From Episyrphus balteatus (Eukaryota; Arthropoda; Insecta; Diptera; Syrphidae), in the NCBI RefSeq assembly GCF_945859705.1, contig NC_079134.1, positions 38,206,576 to 38,270,575 on the forward strand: a DNA stretch of 64,000 nucleotides, given 5' to 3'. The position numbers and the translations under genes are program-made. Below are positions 23,217-35,295 of this stretch, piece by piece. Every line of letters starts with the position of its first letter. Within the stretch, counting starts at the first letter, position 1. Under the pieces are notes generated by a model that worked only from the letters and a program-made list of their open reading frames with translations, did no database searches and was not told the DNA's origin.

Positions 23217-23699
23217 TTTTGGTGAAGGAGCTGAATCTCATTTTCCCTACTCTGTGGCTGTCGAAGTTCCAAATTTAGAAGATCATGACCGTAAGAACTT
23301 TTGATCACGACCATCTAGAGTACAAATTCACAAAGTTTGAAGAAATTCCTCTGAAATTTAGTTACCAGAGATTTTTGGTGAAGTACCCTTTTTTTCAGTT
23401 TCCCTATTCTCTAGTAGCCACAATGTCAAAATTAGAAAATTGGGCTCCTACGAACATTTGATCAGGACCATCTAAATTACACTTTCACAAAGTTTGAAGA
23501 AACTCCTCTGAAATTTAGTTACCAGAGATTTTTGGTAAAGAAACTTTTTCATTTTCCCTATTCTCTAGTAGTCACAATTTCAAATCTAGAAGTTTGGGCC
23601 CATAACGACTTTTGATCAGGACCACCTAAACTACGTTTTCACTAAGTTTGAACGAATTTACTTGAAATTAAGTTATCAGTGATATTTGGTGAAGTAGCT
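23217..23699. repeat. Three-unit tandem array of about 156 bp
   Basis: Units begin with TTTTGGTGAAG or a variant at about 23217, 23373 and 23530, with a fourth start at about 23685. Each has TTTTCCCTATTCTCTAGTAG, TTTTGATCAGGACCATCTA, CACAAAGTTTGAAGAAA and ACCAGAGATTTTTGG. Identity is roughly 80 percent. There is no coding potential. Confidence 0.9.
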
Positions 23700-25400
23700 T
23701 TTTTTTAAACTGTTCATTGTTTAATCTTCCAGAAACTAAGAACAAAATAAAGAAAACTGTTACTAGAGAGATTGGTGATTATTCTAGAATCATTTTTTTG
23801 TGGTTTAAGTCAAACTTGTCAGCATGTTTCGATCAAAAAAATTACTGTTGGTGTTCCTTTCTGTTGCAAACTTTGATCTCAGAGAAGTATTTTTGTCAAC
23901 CAAACATTAAAGTTAATTTTTTTTCGTCAAGCCAATCTATTCCCTTCTGTGGAAGAAATGTGAATTTCAGTCCACATAAAAAAAAAAAAAAAATAAAATT
24001 ATGATATTTGACTAACTTTTTGTACTTATCCAGTAACTATGCATTATTTAGGTACCTATATTATACTTTTTTTAATTAGGTAAGCCATCGAAACCTAAAA
24101 AATTATTTAATGGAATATTTTTTACAAATTTTCAAAGGTATGTTACATGAGAGTAACGCTGATACCGAAAGGGTTAAAATATCCAAAATTTGATATTTTG
24201 CATCATAAAAGGATTTTTGTCAAAAATTGTAAGAAATTCGACAAATATTTAAAAAAAAAAATTAATGCACACTTTTGCATTGAATTTTTTTTTTTTTCGA
24301 TGCACAAAATTTTGTATTTGGAACAATGTATTTGGTTGCAATAAATATTTTTTTTTTCTAATACAATTTTTTTGTATCGCAATAAATATTTTTTTTTTTA
24401 ATTTCTATTGGAACAAATGCATTAAAAAAAATGATTTTTTACAACCCTGCTTTCAATACGTCTTGGCAATAAATTAACTGCTGGTGACTTGTCCATGTCC
24501 ATGGGCTTCACTCACAATTAATCGTGAACGTACAAAAAAAAAAAATTGGAGAAAGCCTGGGAAGATTATTTCTTCAAATTAAGATGCCCCTTTTACTAAT
24601 TAAAGGAATAATTTAATCTTTAGTTTTAATCTCTGATCACTTAAAAAAATAAAATTCATTAAAAAATGATGTTTTAACATTTTCAAACAGAGTCACTGTT
24701 CTATTTCAAGAATATTTAAACAAAAAAATATAAAATGAGGGTGACTTTCATAAAAATAACCCTTCGCCAAGAGTCATTAAAAATGCTACTTCTTTGATTA
24801 AAACACCATTTTTTTTTTTTTTAATTTTCTTCAAAACAATTTGAAAGAAAAAAAAAAAAAACCCTAACAATTTACCATTCATTTTGATATGCATGAATAT
24901 ATCAAGCAACAATTACAAAACAACCAACATCCATACATTATATTCGATTCCCACATTAAAAAAAAAAAACTCCATTCATTCATTCCATATATAGAAAGGG
25001 TATTTCTAAGACTTCGGGTATAACTTTTAAGGCTTACGATTTCACTTCAAAAAGACGTCGTCTATGACTACTTCAATTTTTAATTAGCGTACCAGAAAAA
25101 AAAAAATAAAATAAAATTACAAAAAAAGAAATGAAGTGAACCCAACCACAGCAGCATTCAGTTTCATCTACCTACTTCGTCATCATCAACGTCGTCCAAT
25201 TAAAGAACAAGAAATTAAAAAAAAAAACCATAATAATTTTAACCAGGTCACTTGAACACATTTTTTTTAACCACTGCTCTCTAAATGAAACCTGAGTTTC
25301 TTTAATTTCCATCTTTGCATTTCCATACTCGAACTCGAATGTGCAATGCAATGCACTGCCACATTGAATTCAAATAATAAAATCACCTCAGCATCCCAAG
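23700..25400. other. No gene seen; AT-rich with many A and T runs
   Basis: Frames of 65-95 codons (for example 23717-24004 plus) are Phe/Lys/Asn-rich and end in homopolymers. No domain is recognised. Confidence 0.5.
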
Positions 25401-25469
25401 AGTAGGTTGCTTGATATACACAACACAACACACAGAGAATTACAGTCAAAGTCACAAGTATTTGAAGCA

Positions 25470-25540
25470 GAAGCAACAGCAGCAGGAGCAAGAGCAGCAG
25501 CTGTTTTTCAACTTGAATCACAACAACAACAACAAAAAAA
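25470..25540. repeat. CAG/CAA trinucleotide tract
   Basis: AGCAACAGCAGCAGGAGCAAGAGCAGCAG is followed about 20 bases later by CAACAACAACAACAA. In frame this reads as polyGln then polyAsn (73-codon frame 25411-25635, plus), which would also suit a 5' untranslated region. No evidence separates the two from plain microsatellite. Confidence 0.6.
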
Positions 25541-26735
25541 ATCTCAAAGAAGAAAAAAAAAAATCACTTGACATTCCAGCGAGCTTTATACGTGATTTCC
25601 ATCATCAGCTTTCTCCTTTTTTTTTTTTTGCGTAGAAAATGCTTTTCGTTTGATTAGCGAAAAATACAAACTCATTCCTCAGAAAACCCCCCCCAAAAAA
25701 ATCAAAAAAAAAAAAGACAAAAGAAAAATCTTGCAATCTACATATTGAAGATTCATCGAAATATCCTAAGGGATTTTTTCGACTTTTTTTCGACATTTTT
25801 TCGACATTTTTTTTTTGTCTTTTACTTTTCCTTCAATAAGGATGATGATGCTGCTGTTGCTGTTACTGATGATGATGATCGGCTCTGAAACCTTTGCAAA
25901 TCAACCAAAAACAACCCCCCAATCTATTACGAAAAGAAAATTTATACCACCCCTATAGCGTATTTCGCTTTTATTGTGTATAAACAAAAACAACAGCAAC
26001 CAAAAAAGAAGAACAAAAAAAAAAAAAAAAATATGAGAAATATACTTCAATTGTTTGCCTTTTGCTTATGTTCCATTATAATATTTACATCTGTGTGTGG
26101 TGTTGTAATGCTTCTATACTGCTTCTGTTTCTACTGTTAAAGAAGCAAAAAAAAAAAAAACAAAACAAAAAAAATATTATAAAAGACACAATAAACCCAG
26201 TGATGAGGTTTATCATTTTCGATGATGATGTGATATGGAGGGGGGATTCGGATTGGATTGGGTGTTTCTAATGCATCGCCCTTGGCATTTTTTTATTTTT
26301 ATTTATTATTCTTTTTTTTTTTGTACACAGAGAAGTTCGACGTGTGTCAGTTTTATAGGGTTGTTATGTGATATGCGTAGAAAATTACTCTATATAGTCT
26401 GATTTGAGATACTTAGTGGTCATATGATTAAGGTTTAAAAGGGATAGACGATATAGATGAATGAAATAGGGATGCCATCATAACAATAAAATAACTATTT
26501 AAAATTTGGGTTACCAAAATATAAGAAATTGGTGTGACCTTGAAAAAAAAAATTGCATGCAAAAAAGTGTTAAATGAATAAAGGCTGACTTTAAAGGGTA
26601 AAGTTGTAGCCAATTTAAGGCAAAAAAGCGATCATCAAGCCCGTATATTTTTATCGTCAAACTTTAATGGTTAAGTTCTTAGACGTTACACACGAATGAT
26701 TGGCTTTTTGGGACCAATTAAAGATTTTATTTTCT
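25541..26735. other. No gene seen; simple-sequence rich
   Basis: Holds GATGATGATG-type tracts (25840-25880, 26220), a C run (25688) and long A runs. No supported frame. Confidence 0.5.
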
Positions 26736-26740
26736 CTTCG

Positions 26741-27330
26741 AAAAAAAAACACCCTTTCACTTCTTTTTTTTTTTGAAAACTTGTCAGTTTTTGTTTCAAT
26801 TAAAAAAACACCCTTTTAACCATGATATTCTTATAGGCACTTTAGATTCTTGTTTATTATCTCAAAAGTAACATAATGGCTGAATTTCAATGGGATACAA
26901 CTATTATTATAATTAGTTTTTCGAATACATGGACTCACATTTTTTCTACACCTAAAAAAAAACACCCTTTCACATGAAAAAAATTTATAGACTCATTTAA
27001 TTCGCAATTCCCATGGCAAAGACAACATTTTTAATATCACTCTTATATCACTGATTTTATTGGACTTATCGCGGATTTACCTAAAAAAAAACACCCTTTC
27101 ACCTTAATTTTTTTTTATAGACTGCTTAGATTCCTGGTTTTTGTTATGAATGAAATATTTTTACCAATTTTTATTGGGGTACCATTTTTGTCCTAGTATT
27201 TGTAGGACTTATTCGGAATTTCATCCTTTCTTAAAAAAAAAAACACCCTTTCACTCAGGATAATTTTTTATACTTATTAGATTCTTAGTTCTAATAACAA
27301 AAAAAAAAAAAAAACAGAAAAATTCACCAA
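26741..27330. repeat. Tandem array marked by AACACCCTTTCAC
   Basis: The marker occurs at about 26749, 26808 (variant), 26963, 27091 and 27243, always after an A run. About 30-60 bases later there is a TTATAGACTnnTTAGATTC-type phrase, and then GGACTTATTCGGAATT or a variant. The typical unit is 130-155 bp and diverged. Confidence 0.75.
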
Positions 27331-28060
27331 GTTAACTTTTTGATAAAATATTTTTTGCTTTTGGGGAAGAAAATAGATTTATTTTTCAGAACACTATTTT
27401 ATTTAAAAAAAAAAATACAAAAATGGTTGTTTGTTGAGAAAACACTTTTATAATTTTGTGGTGAAAATTTTTTTCAAAAATGCAAAAATTATTTCCTCGA
27501 CAAAAAAGAAACTAATTTAGTTTTTTGACAAATTTATTTTCTATTTGAGAAAAATTTAATTTATCAAAAAAAAAAAAAAACAATTATAGGTATATTTTGT
27601 TTGGAAGAAAATTAGATTATTTTTATGAGAAACTTTTGTTTTTGAAAAATATGTGGATTTTTACTGCAAAATATTCTCAACAAAAATATTTTTTTTTTCA
27701 TGCGAACACAAATTTCTGACTGTTTAAAAAATTATTTTTTTTTTATTTTATATAAAAGTATTTTTTTTAATTTTTGATGTTTTTCTTGCTTATTGAGAAA
27801 TAATTTTTGTTTGAGAAAATCATTTTTTTTTAATAATGTTAATTTGCGATAAAATTTTATTTTTGAAAAAAAAAAATGTTAAGAAAATTGTCATCTTTTT
27901 TTCTTTTTTTGAATAAATGTTTTCTTTAGAATTATTTTCTGTTTTAGAAAGCTAATTTTTTTACATATAAGTATTTTTTTTTTTAATTTTTTTTAGAAAA
28001 TTATGTTTTTAAAATGTTTTTATTGAAAAAAAAAAATAGTTTATTTTTGATAAAGAAGAA
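27331..28060. repeat. Degenerate low-complexity array (GAGAAAATT / TTTTTTT type)
   Basis: Short phrases such as TTGAGAAAA and TTTTTGAnAAA recur irregularly through about 700 bases of A/T runs. No unit length is clear. No gene. Confidence 0.45.
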
Positions 28061-28790
28061 AATTTCTACGAGCTTCTCATCAAAATCAAAGTCTACAAGT
28101 AAAAACTCTTATTTTTCTAATACATTATTCTAAATATCTCATAAAAAAAAATTCTTCGGTTAAATTTAAAACAATACAACAATGCAATACTACATTATTC
28201 TAGGTTATATTTTTAATTGAAATTACAAACCTCCTTTTGTTTATTAAAGATAACTTAATTTCAAATATTAATTCAAAATGACAAACAATCATTTCATTAT
28301 TTTAATCACCTGCAGCGTTCATAGGTCATATAACAATAGTTTATCCTTATTTAATGCAAGTCGACTTAGTTTTGTTATACAAGGACATTTAGGACAATCA
28401 ATTTTGCTGTGTTTATAGGTGCATTATTATTGTTATGATTAGTTTATTTTGAAAACAATAGATTCAGTCGTGTTAATTGAAAACAATAGAAACCATGGAT
28501 TTTCAATTCTCACAAATCGCATTCAATAATATTGTTGATCTACATATAAATACACAAGAATTTTATTATTAAACTAAATTTGTGTGGTTACGTGTATCTA
28601 CCTAATTAAATGATTTTGGTTTTAAAATCAGAAGAGAAAAAAACTTTTTTTTTGTCTTTTTCTATATTGTTTTAAATTTCTTGATGGTTTACTAAACCGA
28701 AAGGAAAAAAACAAAATTTTCATTTTAATGTAGGTATTCAAAAAATATTTGTCAAGAAACAACACCTCTCTTCAAAAACAAGTAGGTAAT
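28061..28790. other. No gene seen; AT-rich
   Basis: AT-rich spacer without supported features. Confidence 0.5.
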
Positions 28791-30313
28791 AGTAGAGTAA
28801 CTAAAGCAAATTATTAGGGAACCCGGCCGAACAGCTCTGATTTTGACGATTTTTTTTTTCAAACGTAGGTAATTAAAAATACTTTCTATAGTCTATATAT
28901 TAAAAATTGCCGGTGTTGCCGTATTGTTTTTTAAAATTAAAATTAAATTTTTTTTAACAAAACCATTTTTTTTGCTTAAATTTCATAAAACAAATGATAG
29001 CAAAAGATTCTCTAGGTAATTTAAGGAAAATATATAAAAGGCAGTAAGGGACAATCTTCCATCGTTTAAGCGATAAATGCAATTTTCTAAAATTCTGACC
29101 TCAAACACTAAAAAAATATTTTGAAAACAACGGCAACACCTACAATATTTTAAAATACATTTTTAAAAAGCCAGAAGCTCATTCTTATCTCTTAAATTTA
29201 AATCCACTAAATTTAATCAAGACTTTTTGAAAAAATGGTCCTCAAACTCAGAATTAAAAAAAAAAAATGTTATTGGAAAAATTTAAAATGACTTTTTTCA
29301 AAACTTTTTCTAATAAAATATGAATTTATTTAAAACAAATTTTTGGCCATAAATATAATCAGTTGAATTTCGAAGCAAAAAAGGTAAAATATATCACACT
29401 TTTGAAAAAAAAAAAAATGAAAAATTACTTCAATTTCAATGGTTTTTTTTTATTAAAACTGAATTTTTGCATTGAAATAATTAATTTTCTCAAAGACTGT
29501 GGTAAATAGGAACTTTAAATTTTTGCTATTTAACTTTCAACAGTAAGGGTTATTAAATGAATAAAAAATAATTTTATGTTTAGATGTTGAACTTAAAAAA
29601 AAAAAAATAAGTTACATTTTTTTTCAAAACTTTAATTAAAAAAAGTTCTTCGAAAATGAAATACTTTTTAATTTTGTTCATAAACCGTAATACATATTGA
29701 CATTTCCTTTTATAATTTGAAATCATAATAAATGCGGCCAAAAAATTTGAAAATAAATGCATTTTATATTACGACCAAGTTTAAAAAACGACATGTTCAA
29801 ATTTGTTCAATAATTTTTTTTTTTCAAAAATCTGAGTTCAATTACTATTCTTTCAAAAGCCGTTCATTCAATTAACTTAATTTTAATTTTGCATGTATGA
29901 CTAAGCTTCTAGCTTTAAAAAAATGTATATTTGAATATTGTAGGTGTTGCCGTTGTGTTCAAATATTTTTTTTTGTGTTTGAAGTCAATTAATAAGAAAA
30001 TTGCATCTATCGCTTGAACTATGGAAGATTGTCCCTCACTCCCATATATTTTTTTTCCTTGAATTTCCTAGACAATCTTTTGGCATCAATTAATTTATGA
30101 AATTTAAGAAAAATTTTTGAAAAAAAATTTGTTTTTGTTCACAAAAATCTTCAATTAAATTTAAAAAATCAAAACGGCAATACCGGCAATTTTTAATCTA
30201 TAGACTTTAAAGTATGTTTAATTACCGACGTTTGAAAAAAAAGATCATCAAAATCTAAGCTGTTCGGCCGGGTTCCCTAATATTGCCAATTTTTGAGCTT
30301 TAGTTACTCCACT
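28791..30313. mobile_element. 1.5-kb foldback element with long inverted arms
   Basis: The outermost blocks AGTAGAGTAACTAAAGC (28791) and GCTTTAGTTACTCCACT (ending 30313) are inverted. Inside them come TAGGGAACCCGGCCGAACAG against CTGTTCGGCCGGGTTCCCTA, and then long matching arms of roughly 370 bases. These include GGGACAATCTTCCAT and CAACGGCAACACCTACAATATT with their complements at 29930-30050. TA lies at both outer edges, compatible with a TA duplication. The central 700 bases are AT-rich and non-coding. Arms have diverged by many small indels. Confidence 0.85.
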
Positions 30314-31780
30314 ATAAAGAAAATCGAAATTATATGTAAATTTCACAGAAAACAACAATTTTTCAAATACAAAAAAAAAACTCTAGTTTTCCAGAAAAAA
30401 ATAAAAATTTCAATAAAAAATATGTATCTTCTTGCAAAAAATAAAATTAAATTATATATTTACATATATCTCTTTAACAGAATATTTTTGCTGAAAAAAA
30501 TTTTTTTTACATAAAAAGAAATAAGGTAATCAAAAAATAATAACTTTTTCAAAAAACTATTTTTTTAATAGGTATAATAAAAAAAAAAAATAATTTAATC
30601 TATTCAAAGTAACATTTTTTTTCTCAAAAAAAAAAAAAAGAATAAAAATATCCGTTTGTACCAATGAAGAATCCATCTTTTGGCTGGAATTACCTACTCC
30701 TTAATTGAAAGTATTTTTGACTTGCGTCTGTTTGGCTACTCAACAAACATGAAATAGGTCAACGAAGTTTCACAAATATCCTCAAATTTAAGAATTCAAA
30801 TTACAATAAATTATTTTCCGGATTCAATAAATAAAATAATTCCGAAGTTTTTTGTTGGGAGGGGTTACTAATTCCGATGGTAAAAAATTATTGCATTTAA
30901 CCCCTCTATAAAAAGCAGCTATCAGTTCTTGGTTTGCTTAGTTATCGTACTCAAATGTTTCTTTTTTACTTGAGTAAAACTGAAAATCGTAAAAAATATA
31001 GGTTCAAATGGCCATACTTCGGTTAGCTTTCAATGAAAAAAAAAAAAAAAATAATAAGCACAGCATTTTGAAGGCAATTTAACCTCCTTTCTTTTATTAG
31101 AGCAATGTTAATGCCTATCTCATCCCAAAAAAGAGACACAGCCAAAAATATAAGGTAACAAAACTCAAAAAATCGATCAAAATTTTGCTTCGTTTACGAG
31201 ATATATTGAAAAATCCTAAAAGGGGGCTTTTGCACCCCTATCTTCAATTTCCACCCTCTCATTTAATAGCACTCCGCGGTTGTATTTTCTTTTATAACCC
31301 ATTGAACGATTCCTGCAATAAAAACCCGTGAAAATCTTAGTTCCTTTCTAAAAGACATAATCAATAGCCTATTTAGTGACAAAAAAAAAACTCAAAACTA
31401 TACAAAATGAAAACCCAAAAATGGCTCTCCTCAAGCCTTGTTCAATATTACAATTTAGGTGCTCATACTCATCTAAAGCTTCCTTCTTTTTTCAAAAATT
31501 TCTTTCTAATAATAATAAAGCTACCAAAAAAAAAAATCCCCATACCAACCAAAATAACCATATATACCGTCTATACTGCAAATCGAACTGCACAAAGGAC
31601 TTTCTTATTTATACATTTTGTAAAAATAACTAAACAACAATCATGCACTTCCTCCTTCTATACAACTTCTTCTTCTTCTCCTTCTTCTTTTTTATTTTTC
31701 TGTTATGTTTTCTGCTTTCTTTTTTTTTTTTTTTGTGGCTTTGGATAGATAAACTCAACTTTGAAGCTTTTCATTTATTT
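30314..31780. other. No gene seen; AT-rich
   Basis: AT-rich, with pyrimidine-rich sequence toward 31650-31735 just ahead of the exon-like island. Confidence 0.5.
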
Positions 31781-31782
31781 AG

Positions 31783-31841
31783 ACCGGATGTTCATGTCGA
31801 AGTCGATAGACCATTAGAGAGAGCCAAAACAGGACAATTCA
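31783..31841 (+). CDS. Candidate internal coding exon (59 nt), gene unknown
   Basis: A GC-richer island stands out from the AT-rich surroundings. It is preceded by a plausible branch region, pyrimidine-rich sequence and TTCATTTATTTAG, and is followed by the strong donor GTGAGA. Only one frame is open across it, reading PDVHVEVDRPLERAKTGQF, a mixed, protein-like composition. The other two frames have stops. The exon would start in phase 1. I do not recognise the protein. Polypyrimidine-rich sequence upstream is common here, so a chance signal remains possible. Confidence 0.4.
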
Positions 31842-33714
31842 GTGAGATACAAAATATTTATATATATAGTATAAAATACAAGTACATTTACCAACATGAT
31901 GAGATGGATGTTTTATTTTTTTTTTTTCTTTAAACCAAAACAAAAGGATTTTTCATTCATCCCTGTTTTTTTTTTTTTTTTGTCTTGCAACCAAACGATC
32001 ATCCTTTTTGTTATACTCTTTATTGTGTCGGTTTTTTTTCTATCTTTGTCGTTACATTCACATTATTGCTGTTTATTTTCAATTTCCTGTTACATAAACT
32101 TTTATTCCGCCAATTTGAGCAAACAAATAAGAAAAAAAAAGAAGGATGAGTTTTTTTTTTTTTTTTCAAAATAAAAGAAAAACCTACTCAAACTGCGTAT
32201 AGTACACAAACAAAAGGGAAATATGAAAAAAAAAACACAAATAAACGGAACAAAAAAAAAAACTACCCTATTTCCCTTTCTTAAGTAAACTCATCATCTC
32301 AGGGGCAGTGGTTTTGTGTTCTTCTTGATATTAAATATTTTTTTTATTTATTTCCTTTTTTTTTTGTTATATTTTGCATTGATATTGCATTTTGCTTTGT
32401 TCCGTCAATTATTATGCTCGCGTGTTGTTGTTGTTGGTGGAAAGAGGGGGGGGGGAGGGGGGTAAAAGTACCATACTATACCGCCATCATCATCTTCATC
32501 TCGTCATCATGTTGAGGAGGAGGGTGGTTGGTGGGTATTTTGGTATATCTCTGATGCTCTTGCAAGTTCCAAGGGCATATCCTTGATATGGGGCGAAGGA
32601 TATCGTAGATATAGCAACGATGATGATAATGATGATGGTTTTATGATGGCGATTTTGATGAGCATCATGGCTGGATGATTGTTCATAACATTCAACCATC
32701 AAGAGAAGGGTGCTTTCGTCCTTTATTTTTTTTTTGTTCATCTCCAATCCAACTCTCCCGTAGCAACTTCAAATCATATATGATCCTGTTGATGGGGGAG
32801 AGTTTTTCTTTCTTTTTTTTTTGTTGCTTTTGCGTTTATTATTTTTCAATATTTTTTTTTTTTTTTTGATATCATATCCATTCATTCTTTTTTCATTCAA
32901 AGCCCATCCAATGCCACAATCCCTTTTATTATTATTATTATTATGTGTGTTTGGTCGATGGTCGTCGTCGTCCTTTTTTTTGCTGCGTGAAGTGTATTGT
33001 TTTGGTTTAATGTATTTTTGCAAGAGCATTTACTTTGATTTATTGTACCATAACATTCGGGTATATCTCGGGTATCTATTTCTATATTGTTTATATATTT
33101 TTGATGGGATAAACAAGGATATACTCATAGTACATGTGAACAGGGCTGCCATCATGTGTGTAAATATAATATACTTATGTAAGGTATAGGTACTCTTGTA
33201 TACGTGATAGAATTATTGTGCGTTTTTGAACAATTTTTTTTTTTTTTTGTATTGAGCTTTATTTTTGTGTGTAAATAAGCGAAGGAATGAACCAAAAAAA
33301 AAATATATTCGTTATTGTCATTCGAATAAAATATGTTTTTTTTTTCAACAGATTTTGGAAGTGATCCTTAGGAAGGCTTTTGTTTGTTGAAGGTTTTTTT
33401 GATTTTTTTTTTTGAAACAATAAAAAAATTATTTGTTTATTTTTGATTTTTCAAGTTTTATGCATTTATGAGCTTTAAAGACTTTGTTTTATTATATTCT
33501 TTGAGATTTACAAAAATGCCATTTGAGAATGTAAACTTCCATTTATGGGTTAAAAATAAATACAAAAAAAAAAATTATTTCGAAATGCAAGCTGGAAAGA
33601 AAAGTGTTGAAAAAATGGCGAGAGTGGAAACAACAGTGAAATGGAAAAAACAAAAAAAAAGTTTTTAGTTTAAATATTTCATATGATTCAAAACAAAAAC
33701 CATATGAAGTTAAA
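31842..33714. other. No gene seen; simple-sequence rich
   Basis: Includes a G run (32445), TCATCATC tracts (32485), ATT repeats (32930) and many T runs. Overlapping frames of 62-122 codons are Phe/Leu/Tyr-rich by-products. Confidence 0.5.
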
Positions 33715-34425
33715 GTGCGCACTCTTGCCCCTTAGTCAGGATAAGATCGCGCAAACTCTTGGGTAAGAGCGCGCACATAATTTTAATAGGAATCTTGACA
33801 GTTAACGGCTACTAAATTTCTAAAAACTTAATGTAATACTAAGTTAAACAAAACGTTCTTTCAAAAGTTCCAAGTTTTCACTAAAATGAATGAAAATATT
33901 AAAGAAAAAACTAATTAAGTTCAAATACAAAAACTTAAACTTTACTTATAATTAAATCACAGCCTTTCTTTTTTGGAATTCATGAATAACAGCATTCGTT
34001 TCTCAAGATTCAAGTTTAAAAATTCTCTGTACTGTAAATCAGATTAAAAAAAGAAAAGTTTAATATGGGGAGAAGTGCGCGCTCTTACCCACAAAAGGAC
34101 TGCGCGATTTTACCCACAAAGGTACTTTTTTTTTATTTATCAAATTTATAATAAAATAAAACAAAGTTTAAAAAAGTTTTGACTAAAATCAAATATAAAT
34201 ATGCACTATTCAAAAATATATGCAAAACCTTTTTTTTTTGTTTTTAGCCGGGTTTTTTCAACCCTTTTTTAAAATAAAATGGAACTGGGAACACACTCGC
34301 GAAGATCGTCACTTATTGACGCCTTACTAAGCGCTGATTTCCTCATTTTTCGTTTTAATTTTTTTTTGGACACAACTCGAGAAATAAGCAGTGCGCTCTC
34401 TTACCCACTGCGCAATCTGACCCCA
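33715..34425. repeat. Cluster of GTGCGCGCTCTTACCC motifs in both orientations
   Basis: Copies occur at 33715-33730 (plus), 33761-33776 (minus), 34075-34090 (plus) and 34391-34406 (plus). Companion phrases are ACTGCGCGATTTTACCC (34099) and ACTGCGCAATCTGACCCC (34408). The first two copies form a 62-bp hairpin. Bodies between them are AT-rich. This is probably a decayed repeat family; no termini are evident. Confidence 0.65.
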
Positions 34426-34867
34426 AATGACTCTACCAATGAATGCTTCAACTTTACTGCTTGTCAAATTATTCCAAATCTTTGTTTTTCATTTTTAGCA
34501 TATCGGTTCATTTTCGTGACAATCCGCTATCATATTCTGAATGAAAACTCCTGAACTGAAATGTTTTTGGGAAAAGTGAGCTAAAATATTCCAGGATACT
34601 TCCTTTTCCGTTTTAATTGTTTTCCCTTTTCGTTAATAATGATGAAAAGCAAAAAGAGAGTAAAATACATTGAAGTTCTTTTTTAATATTGGTATCTTTT
34701 TTTCCAAAGAAAATTTCTTGGGAGTTTTCATTCAGAATTTATTTTTATATTTTATATTTAAAATTTCTTAAATTTCAAAAAATGTTGATTTTTTGAGTAA
34801 AATGTTATAATTTTTTTTTTAAATTAAGTTTTTTTTTCATTAAAAACCACACTCGTAAAGAAAATAT

Positions 34868-35295
34868 GTCACACACGTTACATTTTTGAATTTTTATAAA
34901 AACACAGCTTTCTATAAAATTCTTTTGAATAAAAGCTTAGTGTAAATTCAGTTAAATCTTCTTTAAGTAAATTACAATAAACATAGCTTCTGAAAGTCAC
35001 CGAAACAGAGGTAAACATTTTTCTAACGTCACACCCGTCACTCCTTATCGTAAGAGATTGTGACAGGTAAATAAAATTAAATTTTATAAATATTATATGT
35101 TAAAGTTATTAAATAACTTATTCAATAAATATAGTATTCAAATTAGGAACAAAAAATGAAGAAACTATGTCACACCCATTACAATGGTAACATTGGTATT
35201 TTATGAAAGAAATTTTTCGAAAACTGATTAAAGAATTTTAAAAAAATTTCAAATGAAATAAAGTAAATTTTTTATTGCAAGTTTACGTCACAATA
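34868..35295 (-). repeat. TTACGGGTGTGACA-family array (locus 1)
   Basis: Read on the plus strand, GTCACACACGTTAC (34868), GTCACACCCGTCA (35028), GTCACACCCATTAC (35169) and a weaker GTCACAAT (35287) are spaced about 160, 141 and 118 bases apart. The spacers are AT-rich. Same family as at 41.6, 45.7 and 54.4 kb. Confidence 0.7.

Noticed and set aside
25411..25635. polyGln/polyAsn frame as a gene
   Set aside because: Composition is explained by CAG/CAA microsatellite and following A runs; no conserved flanks.
32821..33189. 122-codon plus frame with hydrophobic stretches
   Set aside because: The apparent membrane segments come from T runs and ATT repeats; overlapping frames on both strands look the same.
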